A stretch of 64,000 nt of DNA. Source: UBA4416 sp040387555. Lineage in GTDB: Bacteria > Bacteroidota > Bacteroidia > B-17B0 > Aurantibacillaceae. Position numbers and translations under genes: made by a program. Shown here piece by piece: positions 42,981 to 51,348 of the stretch. The notes beneath the pieces are model-generated. The model was not told the origin of the DNA, did no database searches, and saw only the letters and a program-made list of their open reading frames with translations. Each line of letters starts with the position of its first letter. Positions within the stretch are counted from its first letter, which is position 1. The DNA lies in assembly GCA_040387555.1 (NCBI GenBank), contig JAZKDO010000003.1, forward strand, positions 1,151,033 through 1,215,032, read 5' to 3'.

Positions 42981-44378
42981 ATGAAACAAAAAAAACAGTT
43001 TAAACGCTACATCCCAGCGTTACTAATGGGTGAACTAAATAAATTAACTTACGGCCGGAAAGATGACTTATATGTCATTATTGATTTAATCCATAGGAAA
43101 GAGATTTACTTTAAATCTGACTACCAAAACAAATATGGTTTCACAGAAATTCCTCTTCAACAATTTAAAGAACTGGTTCCTTCATGTGTCCATTTAAAAA
43201 ATGGGATAGATTTCTTAGTAGATAATAAACTACTGATGAAAAACAACTATTATTCAATTGGGGTGAAATCAAAATCATATCGGATACCAAGAGAGTATCT
43301 AGGAAAAACAGTACCAGTCATTATAGAAGATGTAAATATAAATAAACGAATAAGTGCTCAAATTGTTAAAAATAAGCGGAGTCGAGTAAAGAATCTAGAG
43401 TTCGCTAAAACAGCCTATTTCAAAACATTTAAAGTTGACATTGATGGTGCTACCCAGTTAATAACAGAAAAAATCGTTTCAGAAATTAAACGTCTCTGCT
43501 TCAACTTGAATATTAACTTTTCCCAAAGTGATATAATTGATATAATAGAATGCAGAAAAGGACATGAGAAGAAACGTTTGACATTGTTACTTCAGGATGA
43601 AAAAAAAGAAATTGATAATATCATACATCGTTATATGGTTTATAGTACCCGTATTAACGCTATTAATGATGGATTCTTATTCTTTAGGAGGAACAAAACC
43701 AATGGACGATTGGACAGTAATCTTACATCTTTACCTTCATTTTTAAGACCTTTTTTAATTTCCGATGAGAAATTAATGAACCTAGACATAAAGAACTCCC
43801 AGCCATACTTTTTATATACGTTGATTTGGAATAATCCTGATATTAATCAGGACGAATTAAAACTGTATTCAGAGCTTGTTATCAATGGTAAGTTCTATGA
43901 ATATCTAATCGAGCAATACAAGAAGCATACTGGCTATGATAGGTATAGAAACCAAATGAAGGATATGTTATTTAAAATATTTTACTCCAAAACTACCAGC
44001 TATTCAAACTATAAGTCGTTTTTCGGAACTATTTTCCCTACAATTATGGAGTACATAAACCAAACTAACTTCGACAAGCATAATACCCTATCTATTCAAT
44101 TGCAATCTAAAGAATCATTTACCATTTTAGATATAATTATGCCACTACTTGAAGCTCAGAATATTCGACCTTATACAATTCATGATAGCTTTATTTGCAA
44201 AGAATCGGAGGCTATACAAATTAAGGAAATATTTAATTCTAAGCTTATTGAGCTTTATGGTAGAGCCCCTGCTATGCACTTAGATTTCCTTATAGTTGAA
44301 AGTGAGGATGATGATATAATATCAAGTTTCGATTCCTTAATCGAGGATATCGACTCACAGCAAGAAACTGAAAATTAA
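42981..44378 (+). CDS. Palm-domain polymerase related to family A DNA polymerase / T7-type RNA polymerase
   Basis: 465 residues. From residue 241 the order of motifs is that of family A polymerases: NGRLDSNLTSLPSFLRPFL (241-259; compare GRLSS..PNLQNIP of DNA polymerase I), motif A LDIKNSQPYFL with D269, motif B helix R323-x3-K327-x3-F331-x3-Y335 with the same spacing as the O helix, and motif C TIHDSF with D402. HDS is the form in T7 RNA polymerase; PolA usually has HDE. The N-terminal 240 residues look like no exonuclease and may bind nucleic acid. I infer a nucleotidyl transferase; whether it makes DNA, RNA or primers is open. A five-codon frame (42962-42976) precedes the start. Alternative: a plasmid-type replication protein that uses this fold. 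Confidence 0.68.
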   Translation: MKQKKQFKRYIPALLMGELNKLTYGRKDDLYVIIDLIHRKEIYFKSDYQNKYGFTEIPLQQFKELVPSCVHLKNGIDFLVDNKLLMKNNYYSIGVKSKSYRIPREYLGKTVPVIIEDVNINKRISAQIVKNKRSRVKNLEFAKTAYFKTFKVDIDGATQLITEKIVSEIKRLCFNLNINFSQSDIIDIIECRKGHEKKRLTLLLQDEKKEIDNIIHRYMVYSTRINAINDGFLFFRRNKTNGRLDSNLTSLPSFLRPFLISDEKLMNLDIKNSQPYFLYTLIWNNPDINQDELKLYSELVINGKFYEYLIEQYKKHTGYDRYRNQMKDMLFKIFYSKTTSYSNYKSFFGTIFPTIMEYINQTNFDKHNTLSIQLQSKESFTILDIIMPLLEAQNIRPYTIHDSFICKESEAIQIKEIFNSKLIELYGRAPAMHLDFLIVESEDDDIISSFDSLIEDIDSQQETEN

Positions 44379-44680
44379 CTTGCATTTTTTCAGAAAATTT
44401 TTAAACGCCAATTCACCCCCCTATTTTCACAACATCATATTAGGGTATGTAACATGGGTTACAAAAAAAGTTGACTGAAAAAAACTATCACCCCCACCGG
44501 GGTAAAATATTCTGGGGGAGGGGGCTATGCTCTATTTGCACCTCAATATGAATATGCTAAATAAGTGCTAAAAATGGGTTTTTATCCTAATAACCTATCT
44601 ATAATGAGGTGGCTGTCTCGCACCATGTGGGAGTAGTAATAGCTCTTTAAAAGCGTCTTATGTTATATCCTAACCATGCT
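44379..44680. other. Non-coding stretch with C/G-run hairpin
   Basis: 302 bases between the convergent polymerase and SRAP genes. GTAAC/GTTAC (44449-44453, 44458-44462) is one small stem. CCCCCACC at 44491-44498 can pair with the G runs at 44514-44524 (GGGGG, A, GGGGG) with one A:A mismatch; the G runs could also form a quadruplex with GGGG at 44499-44502. Further on, GGTGGCTGTCTCGCACC (44610-44626) resembles the GGTG...CACC element before the polymerase gene. No gene is visible. Confidence 0.4.
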
Positions 44681-45598
44681 TTATGCTGCTTCAGGTGCAA
44701 TTGGTTTGATGGACAAAAGTTCTTCATCTGTTAATTTATCAAGTGAAAGGAACCCACCTGAATTGTGTTCTTTCATATCAATTTTCTTGTCTGGTGTGGT
44801 GAAATGAAGCAGCTTGAATTTGATGACCCTTCCAGTGATTCTGGTCAGTTGAAAGTCCTGTCCCACCTTAAAGTCTTCAATTATATCAAGCCTTTTAACT
44901 TCAGGGTATTCAGCTGGTTTAAGAATTGAATCAGAAATAATGTCTGTGTCAGAATTGATTTTGTTGATGGTATGTGCTTTCAGAAAAGATTGTGGCGTGG
45001 GTTGCATCAATTCAATAATGTCATCCTGCTTCAAGTCATTCCTTATCCAATTTTCACCTGCTTCCAAATCAAACATCAATGGCTGTCTTTTCTTCAAATT
45101 GTGAATTCTGGTCATTAATGGATTGGATTCTGTGGTCACCATACTGAATGACCGAAATGTTTTTCCTGTGTCCTTTCTTGTCCAATAGTCATATATTCCA
45201 GCTACATAAAACAAGTCATCCTTGTTTGCTGAAATGTGATAAGGAAACTTCACCTTGTTAACGTCTCTCCATTCATAAAAGCCAGACAAGGGAATCAAGC
45301 ATCTTCTTGGAAGGATATTGCTCTTAAATGACACCTTTTCAAAGATTGTTTCAGCTTTTGCATTCAGGGTTTTCTTAAAATATTCCTTTGCCTTTTCTGC
45401 TTCAGTAATGAATGAAGGAATCAACCCCCAATAAGCAACATCAATCACATCCGGTTCTTCCTGCTTGATTATGTGCATGGGTGGATGGTTGAATCCGGAA
45501 AGGAAAACTGCATTCTTTGTTGCAATATCCTTGACAGACTTCTTCAATTTGGCTGCCAATTTTGCCCTGTCATTATTGTTGTTAGCAGAATAGCACAT
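44681..45598 (-). CDS. SRAP-domain protein (YedK/HMCES-like)
   Basis: About 305 residues from the ATG at 45598, chosen because the catalytic Cys must be residue 2: the protein begins MCYSANNNND. The frame extends five codons upstream. Cys2 forms a thiazolidine cross-link with abasic sites in single-stranded DNA. Other active-site segments are NAKAETIFEKVSF (Asn and Glu), RRCLIPLSGFYEWR and TRIHNLKKRQPLMF with the catalytic His. It shields abasic sites exposed during replication. Mobile elements often carry it. It is the last of three minus-strand genes with tight spacing. Confidence 0.92.
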   Translation of the reverse strand: MCYSANNNNDRAKLAAKLKKSVKDIATKNAVFLSGFNHPPMHIIKQEEPDVIDVAYWGLIPSFITEAEKAKEYFKKTLNAKAETIFEKVSFKSNILPRRCLIPLSGFYEWRDVNKVKFPYHISANKDDLFYVAGIYDYWTRKDTGKTFRSFSMVTTESNPLMTRIHNLKKRQPLMFDLEAGENWIRNDLKQDDIIELMQPTPQSFLKAHTINKINSDTDIISDSILKPAEYPEVKRLDIIEDFKVGQDFQLTRITGRVIKFKLLHFTTPDKKIDMKEHNSGGFLSLDKLTDEELLSIKPIAPEAA

Positions 45599-45614
45599 AA
45601 AGCAAAGATACAAA

Positions 45615-45851
45615 TTAAGATACTTTCTGAATAGTTAAAATTTGTTCAGGTCGCATATTATAATAAATTTCTTCAACACCATTCACTTTGTATGTCATGG
45701 TGTGGGACATGATGCACCAATCAACAAATTCAAATATAAGACCCCCTGAACTGTTAAACATGGTATATCTTTCCCCTTTCTCAAGGCTTCTTGCAATTTG
45801 ATATGCTTTCTGGTGGTCTTCTGAATTGTTGTTCACTTTAAGTTCATTCAT
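45615..45851 (-). CDS. Small unknown protein in the SRAP operon
   Basis: 78 residues. No recognised domain. A helix (SEDHQKAYQIARSLEKGERYTMF) is followed by a beta-rich part (GGLIFEFVDWCIMSHTMTYKVNGVEEIYYNM). Its start overlaps the preceding gene by 8 bases and its stop lies 16 bases before the SRAP ATG, so all three are cotranscribed. Confidence 0.6.
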   Translation of the reverse strand: MNELKVNNNSEDHQKAYQIARSLEKGERYTMFNSSGGLIFEFVDWCIMSHTMTYKVNGVEEIYYNMRPEQILTIQKVS

Positions 45852-46188
45852 TTTTTCTCGGTTTAAAATTGTTGCTATATGCTCTCATTTCATCCAGACA
45901 TCTGTGGACTATATACAGTTCATTCTTTGGCAGAGCATTTGTCACCAAATATGAATTTTGAATAAAGTTCATTACTTCATTCAAGTCTTCATGGATATGC
46001 TTAGACACATTTTCCCATTCATCTGGTGCCGTTCCCGGTGTGAATGTCAGCATAGTTAGCATTTCCAACTTCCTTGAAATGACCTTCATTTGTGCCTCAA
46101 CTTCCTGTCTTTTTTCTGGAATGTATTTGTCCAGATAATTCAAAACTTTCTGGGCAGATGGGATGTGAATGATTTGTTTGGATTCCAT
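45844..46188 (-). CDS. Small helical unknown protein, first gene of the SRAP operon
   Basis: 114 residues, mostly predicted helix: LNYLDKYIPEKRQEVEAQMKVISRKLEMLTML, then EDLNEVMNFIQNSYLV and LYIVHRCLDEMRAYSNNF. No named family. The 9-bp-arm palindrome 32 bases upstream of the start probably controls this operon. Confidence 0.6.
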   Translation of the reverse strand: MESKQIIHIPSAQKVLNYLDKYIPEKRQEVEAQMKVISRKLEMLTMLTFTPGTAPDEWENVSKHIHEDLNEVMNFIQNSYLVTNALPKNELYIVHRCLDEMRAYSNNFKPRKNE

Positions 46189-46219
46189 GGCTCAAAGTTA
46201 AGCTCAGAATTTATAGTAC

Positions 46220-46240
46220 TTTGCTACAAAATGTAGCAAA
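46220..46240. promoter_or_regulatory. Palindromic operator upstream of the SRAP operon
   Basis: TTTGCTACA (46220-46228), AAA, TGTAGCAAA (46232-46240): a perfect 9-bp dyad with a 3-base centre, 32 bases upstream of the operon's first start codon. A dimeric repressor site is likely. If SRAP is damage-induced, this could be a LexA-like box, but that is only a guess. Confidence 0.6.
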
Positions 46241-46401
46241 TGAATCCTACTTTTCAACATAGCTTCACTTGGTTATTATGGAATAACTTATTTGTTTAGG
46301 CAAAAGCGACTATTAGTTATCATTTTGCAATGTTAGCCAATGAACATATTCCAATTAGAGTAACGCTCCCAAAACATTTTTTTGTTATATTGTGTGTGAA
46401 A

Positions 46402-46509
46402 ATGAACAAGATAAAGTATAGCCTTGGATGTATCCTTATAATGATTGGATATCATCCGGCCAAATGGGAATGGGAATTCAAGAAATTAAAAAATAAGTAC
46501 AATCCTTAA
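46402..46509 (+). CDS. Possible 35-residue protein
   Basis: MNKIKYSLGCILIMIGYHPAKWEWEFKKLKNKYNP: a short hydrophobic segment followed by an aromatic, basic tail, which could sit at the membrane. It overlaps the neighbouring minus-strand gene's end by four bases. No homologue is recognised; it may be chance. Confidence 0.3.
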   Translation: MNKIKYSLGCILIMIGYHPAKWEWEFKKLKNKYNP

Positions 46510-46802
46510 CGGTTCTTTAAATAGATGTCTTGGAATGCAGCCATTAATTCATCTAATGTAATATTCTTAAGCATAACATTATAGTGACCCTCTTTTTTTT
46601 CAATGCGGAAAAGGTTTTCAAGTGAACTAGGGATTTCAACTTCTGCTTGATTGAGCAAATAAGGATGTTCATGGTTAATCATTATCTTATTTGTGCCGAG
46701 GTCAACTGATACTATATCCAGTTCTTCATTGTTTTCTGAAAAGAATTCCAGCTTTATCCTAATTTCTTCAAGGATTGAATTTATGTCTAGTAGAGTGTTC
46801 AT
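46506..46802 (-). CDS. Small unknown protein
   Basis: 98 residues. No recognised domain. Starts with a helix (INSILEEIRIKLEFFSENNEEL), continues with a beta hairpin (DIVSVDLGTNKIMINHEHPYLL) and ends with ITLDELMAAFQDIYLKNR. Acidic overall. It lies between the SRAP and restriction operons, on the same strand as both but separated from each. Confidence 0.55.
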   Translation of the reverse strand: MNTLLDINSILEEIRIKLEFFSENNEELDIVSVDLGTNKIMINHEHPYLLNQAEVEIPSSLENLFRIEKKEGHYNVMLKNITLDELMAAFQDIYLKNR

Positions 46803-46845
46803 AATCTATTTGTTTTGATAAACAAAAATAAGTCAATAATAAAAA

Positions 46846-46950
46846 ATGGTCTTTTACTTTGGCAATAATGTTAATATTCATGTATTACATGAAAAGATAA
46901 ATTCTTTGATTGAAGGTAAATATACCTGTTTTCTCAACGAGGCCCCATAA
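46846..46950 (+). CDS. Possible 34-residue protein or gene remnant
   Basis: Reads MVFYFGNNVNIHVLHEKINSLIEGKY and eight more residues to a stop. It runs antisense into the 3' end of the endonuclease gene (17-base overlap). The composition is protein-like and the end abrupt, so it may be the start of a gene cut off when the restriction operon was inserted. Confidence 0.3.
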   Translation: MVFYFGNNVNIHVLHEKINSLIEGKYTCFLNEAP

Positions 46951-47869
46951 ACCTATCTCCATTAAAATGAATCATGTGGTCTGGTATATCCATTAACCAT
47001 ACCTCAGTTTCCCATGCTATGTTATTAGAGTGTTTTTTAAACTCCCCCATATCTGGGAAAGCGGTAACATAAATTTTTCCAACTTTACAACTTCGTAAGA
47101 AATGTTCTAATTCATGAAATCTTTTAGGTGAAACAGGTCCGTGAGAAGTTACAGCTTCAATTAGAAAAAGCCAATTCCTCTTTTCATCATAAATGACCAC
47201 ATCTGGCAATTTACTATGTTGGTCAATGGGAATGCCAAGCATCTTTAACTTATCTGTATCAACATGCAAATCCTTTTTGGCAGTATCACCTAAATATAAA
47301 ATTCTACCTCCGTTAGCAAATCTTGGAGCAAATTGTTCCACTATTGCCGCCTGGACTTTATTATGAGTACCAGCAGATAATTCCAGCGTAACTCCATCGC
47401 CAAGATTAACAGGTATTAAATTAATATTCCTTTCCTTTAAATAAGTTTCCGTCAATTTTTCATAATTTGAAGAAAAACGTTTTAATGCAGCTTTCCAATT
47501 ATTTGAATTATAGGTCCTTATAACTTCCAGTGCTGCATTGCTAATTGCGTAATGTGCCTTTGGACTATTAACTGGTAAATCCGGAATATCCGGATTATAA
47601 TCAACAATCCTTGCTTGTACAAATTGATGAAGAACTTGTCTTCGAAATGTTTCCCTAGTATTAGGTGCATATGTTTTGTTATAGTTCGCATTTACGAAAG
47701 TCATAATTCCTTTGGTAACACCCATGCTTTTACGACTTGCTACCCGCCATTTTTTATCTTCTGTTATATCACATAATGCCAAAAGTGTTAAAGCAGCCAT
47801 CTCATTATATTGAGCCCCTGGCAAACCAAAACTTTTCAGAATATCTTGTGCTTCTTGAATTTTATTCAT
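46934..47869 (-). CDS. BsuBI/PstI-family type II restriction endonuclease
   Basis: 311 residues. The C-terminal catalytic domain is a very clear match to the family: LPDVVIYDEKRNWLFLIEA (221-239), then VTSHGPVSPKR (240-250), ETEVWLMDIPDHMIHFNGDRF (287-307) and the terminal MGPR. P222-D223 and E238 would be the metal-binding residues of the PD-(D/E)XK-like core. The N-terminal half reads the DNA. Prototype members cut CTGCAG; the specificity here is inferred from family only. The start overlaps the HEPN gene stop by 8 bases. It is the last gene of a five-gene operon. Confidence 0.92.
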   Translation of the reverse strand: MNKIQEAQDILKSFGLPGAQYNEMAALTLLALCDITEDKKWRVASRKSMGVTKGIMTFVNANYNKTYAPNTRETFRRQVLHQFVQARIVDYNPDIPDLPVNSPKAHYAISNAALEVIRTYNSNNWKAALKRFSSNYEKLTETYLKERNINLIPVNLGDGVTLELSAGTHNKVQAAIVEQFAPRFANGGRILYLGDTAKKDLHVDTDKLKMLGIPIDQHSKLPDVVIYDEKRNWLFLIEAVTSHGPVSPKRFHELEHFLRSCKVGKIYVTAFPDMGEFKKHSNNIAWETEVWLMDIPDHMIHFNGDRFMGPR

Positions 47870-48644
47870 GCATGCTATATTTTGTTTCTATTTCTTTAAA
47901 TATATTTCCAAGTTGCTCTTCTTTAAAAGCAAGAAATTTAGATAAATTTTCCTGATTAATCTTAAGAAAATACTTCTCCCTTGAATATTCTATTAACTCA
48001 TCCCTAAAATTTTCGATAATTGAAAATATCACATCTCTCAGCTCTTTGATTGTTTGGATTTCTAAGGTAAACGGTCCAACTTCCGTTGCCTTGAATTTAT
48101 TTCCATGGCCAATTGAGTTTCTATTGCTCAATAAATAAAGGTCAATATATTTTTCCTTTAATTCGTAGTGACTTTTATAATTTAATCCGATAATTTCAAG
48201 GATATTTTTGAAAACTGCTGGAGAAAGATTCTGCTGAGTATCAATAATTCCAGCGTCCTTTTCATTATCAATATCCAATTCAACATAGTAATTTAAAGTA
48301 TGTGATTCAATTTTACTAAACTTTTTGATGTAAGTAAGTTCATTTTGAAGAGTCAAACTATCTTTCGATTCTAAACAAACTTTAGTAACCCCTTTTAAGG
48401 CCACAGCCTTAAAATTTTCAGTTAAGTCATTGAACTTTGCTCCTGAGTCGGCAATAAATTTTAAGTAAATTTTACTACACTTTTTTATATAGCCTTCCCA
48501 ATGTGCATATAGTAAAAGAATAATTGATTTTAAAACAACCTCCTCTTCATCCATTTTCTCAGCAAGTAAAATCAATGTGGAAATTTCCCTTTTCCTCCAT
48601 GTCCAATCTTCAGAAACTAAATCCTCTAGGTCCTTATGCGTCAT
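47862..48644 (-). CDS. HEPN nuclease-like protein, MAE_28990/MAE_18760 type
   Basis: 260 residues from the ATG at 48644; the frame is open to an ATG at 48737, but that would overlap the upstream gene by 104 bases, and the family N terminus fits LVSEDWTWRKREISTL here. IILLLYAHWEGYIKKCSKIYLKF (41-63) is the signature of the family. The HEPN RNase motif R-x4-H is R175-NSIG-H180 in LLSNRNSIGHGNKF. HEPN proteins of this sort are predicted or shown RNases in abortive defence. The start overlaps the DUF262 stop by 11 bases and the stop overlaps the endonuclease start by 8, so translation is coupled on both sides. Confidence 0.82.
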   Translation of the reverse strand: MTHKDLEDLVSEDWTWRKREISTLILLAEKMDEEEVVLKSIILLLYAHWEGYIKKCSKIYLKFIADSGAKFNDLTENFKAVALKGVTKVCLESKDSLTLQNELTYIKKFSKIESHTLNYYVELDIDNEKDAGIIDTQQNLSPAVFKNILEIIGLNYKSHYELKEKYIDLYLLSNRNSIGHGNKFKATEVGPFTLEIQTIKELRDVIFSIIENFRDELIEYSREKYFLKINQENLSKFLAFKEEQLGNIFKEIETKYSMHE

Positions 48645-49770
48645 GTTTTCCAAAGTAAGAATTTGAGAATTCCACCATGCCTTGAATTCGTGAAATAGCC
48701 TTCTTTCCTCTATTAGATATTTCTTTAAAGCGTTCATCTAAATACATTGCCTTAATTTTATTGGTAAAGTCCTCAGGACTCAATTCCTCGTAATACCCTA
48801 TATTATTTGCTACGCCTGTACAAATCGCTTCAAAACTTGATTGATAGAAAGAGCCTTCAAATGAACCCTTTAAGTTATTATATCTTCTAAATGAATTCCC
48901 ACCTAATATCTTATTTAATAGGTCAAATAGGCGTTTAAATACCGCTATTTCATCATCTATATTAAATTCATTTCCTTCAATTAATGCAGATGTTTCTCTG
49001 TCAATAAAATCGCTTAACAAATCACTTGAAGTATTATAATTACCGAAGTTTACTTTTCCATGTTTAGAAATAAAATAACGTAGAATTAATTCCATTGGGA
49101 ACTCTATCTCATTTTTGGCTTCAGTTAAATTAATACAGTTTTTATAGTTCTGATATGTTTTTAAATCGTCTAACTTATGGTAGAATGCTTCATCGAGCAT
49201 AATAATCAGACAGTTTCTAATTTCTTGTGGTTCAAGCGAAACTGCACCAGTATTCAATCTTTTAAATAATTCATATTGTGCGTGCACATTGTCCTCAACT
49301 AAAATGATTTTCATGTCCAATTTTGCCATTTTAATAATCCTTTGGGCATCCTCATTAAGTGCAGACCAATCTAAACCTTGAATAGATGGTAATCTTTCCG
49401 TAGAAGTAAATTTTAATGGACCTTTTACTAAGCCGTCTGAGTCCTTCACTTCAAGAAATCCCATCATTTGCAAAATAGTACAGATTCTTTGAAGACCATC
49501 GACTATTGTCCATTTAGAACCCTTCTTTTGGGCAATAAAAATCGGAGGAGTTGGAATTCCCATCAAAATAGATTCAATAAATCTTGTCTTCTGTTCATCC
49601 TCCCAACGAAACAATCGTTGATAAGATGGGAATAATTCTAAATCACCATCACGATATACCTGAACAAGTTCTCTGATTGCCATACTAAAGTTATCAGTTT
49701 TTATTTCCTTTCTTACTTGCTCTATTTCATTTTGAAGCCGTAAATTTTTCTGCTCTAATGCATTTTCCAT
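48634..49770 (-). CDS. DUF262 (GmrS/ParB-like) protein
   Basis: 378 residues. An N-terminal coiled coil (1-25) is followed by the DUF262 domain: FPSYQRLFRW (48-56), FIESILMGIPTPPIFIAQ (64-81), WTIVDGLQRICTI (87-99) and ELFKRLNTGAVSLEPQEIRNC (167-187). The DGQQR nucleotide-binding motif of the family is DGLQR here. The fold binds and hydrolyses nucleotides in the GmrSD and SspE type defence proteins. The DUF1524 HNH nuclease that normally completes a type IV enzyme is absent; the HEPN gene immediately downstream is the likely effector. Six bases separate it from the methyltransferase gene. Confidence 0.86.
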   Translation of the reverse strand: MENALEQKNLRLQNEIEQVRKEIKTDNFSMAIRELVQVYRDGDLELFPSYQRLFRWEDEQKTRFIESILMGIPTPPIFIAQKKGSKWTIVDGLQRICTILQMMGFLEVKDSDGLVKGPLKFTSTERLPSIQGLDWSALNEDAQRIIKMAKLDMKIILVEDNVHAQYELFKRLNTGAVSLEPQEIRNCLIIMLDEAFYHKLDDLKTYQNYKNCINLTEAKNEIEFPMELILRYFISKHGKVNFGNYNTSSDLLSDFIDRETSALIEGNEFNIDDEIAVFKRLFDLLNKILGGNSFRRYNNLKGSFEGSFYQSSFEAICTGVANNIGYYEELSPEDFTNKIKAMYLDERFKEISNRGKKAISRIQGMVEFSNSYFGKHDA

Positions 49771-49776
49771 ATTTTT

Positions 49777-51348
49777 TTATAATTTGAAATAATTTGAAAT
49801 AACTCTATTGATATTTTTCATTGAATAGTTATCCTCCTCACGGATTAAATTACCTATTTTTTCAATATCAGATAGGGCTGGCATTCTCATCTCTCTTAAT
49901 TCAGTAGCACTAACATTTACATTACCATTGAAAATCTGGAAGTATATATTAAATAATTCTGAATTTAATAACGAACATAACCCTATTTGTTCTGTTTCAG
50001 ATAGTTTACCATCCTTTCTATAAATGTAGTTTAATTTGTTCTCAACGCCAATAAAATCTGCCTTAGTATTTGATGAAAAATGAGGCGCAGCAATTAAACG
50101 GCTATTATCATCTTTTGTACTAAAACGTCTTAAAAGTATATAATCTTTATTTGGAATTAAAAGGGATTTTGATTTATCTTCCTGACTAATGTATTGAAAC
50201 TTATCTTTATATTTTACCGGCCAATCAATATGCATCTTATTAACATTATGAATCCAAAATAATGGGACTAAGACTTTGTTTTTGGTCTTTGGTTTTTCGC
50301 TTAAGAAATTAAGTGCCCGGAATGAAACGACAGGTCCAGTAGATATATTTATTTTTAAATCCTCTAACTTTGAACGCCAAGTTTTGACAAGTTTAAATAA
50401 GGCTTCTTCGATTTCATTAATGGGAACATGAAGAATTTTACCTTTCGATTCTAATTCTACAATTTCATTTAGTTTGAAGGATTTGTGCTTTGATTTTTGA
50501 ATATCGGTTATACCACTACTTGACGATATTATTACATTTTTACGTCCATCAATAGTCTCCTTTCTAGCTTTAATAATTATTGTCTCTTGTAAAACTTTGT
50601 CCCTTGAAAATGTTGCTTTTCGTGAATCAAATAAATGAATATGTTCCAACTGAACAGTTTTAAAGAGCAAATGTCGAAATGATTCAAAATAGCTGCCAGA
50701 TGCAAAACTTCTTGGGGTAATAAAAATCAATTCTCCACTAGGTGACAGCATTTTAGCGGAAATTGCCATAAATATTGCATAAATGTTTGGTTGCCCATTA
50801 ACTATATGTTTGGCAGCAATTGATTTCGGGTCGTCTTTTGATAATTTAAAATAAGGAGGGTTAGAAATTATAATGTCAAATCCATTTTTCCCTATGTCAG
50901 ACGTCAAAAATTTCGCATTTTTTAAAACAAAATCTTCTTTCGACAAAGAATATGTAAACTCTACATTTTTCTTGTTAAGCCACCTATTAAGATACTTGAT
51001 TGATTCAATTGTTTTAGGAAGTAAATCCTTATCATTTTCATAAACCAATAATTCGATTTTTTTTAACCCTTTATTAATGTCTATCAATTTTTCTACTAAA
51101 GCACAAGTAAGAATCAATGTACCACATCCTGGGTCAAGTATTCTAATCGTTTTTTTTTTGTTTGTTGTTAGGGAAGCCATTAGAGTAGCAATAGCATGTG
51201 GTGTAAAGAACTGTCCAATTTTTTTCTTTTGAATACTTGACATTTGTTTACTATACAATAATCCTAAGTTATCAGCATTTATGCTTGGAAGTAAATTGTC
51301 TTTACTTTCTGATTTTTTTTTCTCCATCGTCCTCTTTCTATTTGCCAT
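49777..51348 (-). CDS. N6-adenine DNA methyltransferase of the type II system
   Basis: 523 residues. Gamma-type order: GQFFTPHAIATLMA (45-58), SAM motif I RILDPGCGTLIL (69-80), catalytic NPPY at 163-166 in IIISNPPYFKL, and FITPRSFASG downstream. The C-terminal half is the target-recognition region (LRRFSTKDDNSRLIAAPHF). Length and order match M.BsuBI/M.PstI, consistent with the endonuclease three genes later. It protects the host sites. The start overlaps the regulator stop by 11 bases; the ATG at 51327 is a possible alternative start. Confidence 0.9.
   Translation of the reverse strand: MANRKRTMEKKKSESKDNLLPSINADNLGLLYSKQMSSIQKKKIGQFFTPHAIATLMASLTTNKKKTIRILDPGCGTLILTCALVEKLIDINKGLKKIELLVYENDKDLLPKTIESIKYLNRWLNKKNVEFTYSLSKEDFVLKNAKFLTSDIGKNGFDIIISNPPYFKLSKDDPKSIAAKHIVNGQPNIYAIFMAISAKMLSPSGELIFITPRSFASGSYFESFRHLLFKTVQLEHIHLFDSRKATFSRDKVLQETIIIKARKETIDGRKNVIISSSSGITDIQKSKHKSFKLNEIVELESKGKILHVPINEIEEALFKLVKTWRSKLEDLKINISTGPVVSFRALNFLSEKPKTKNKVLVPLFWIHNVNKMHIDWPVKYKDKFQYISQEDKSKSLLIPNKDYILLRRFSTKDDNSRLIAAPHFSSNTKADFIGVENKLNYIYRKDGKLSETEQIGLCSLLNSELFNIYFQIFNGNVNVSATELREMRMPALSDIEKIGNLIREEDNYSMKNINRVISNYFKL

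Noticed and set aside
42981..44378. Reverse transcriptase or retron-type enzyme
   Set aside because: No YxDD motif or RT palm order; the motifs match family A/T7-type polymerases instead.
48634..49770. Complete GmrSD type IV restriction enzyme
   Set aside because: Only the DUF262 half is present; no DUF1524 HNH domain occurs here or next to it.
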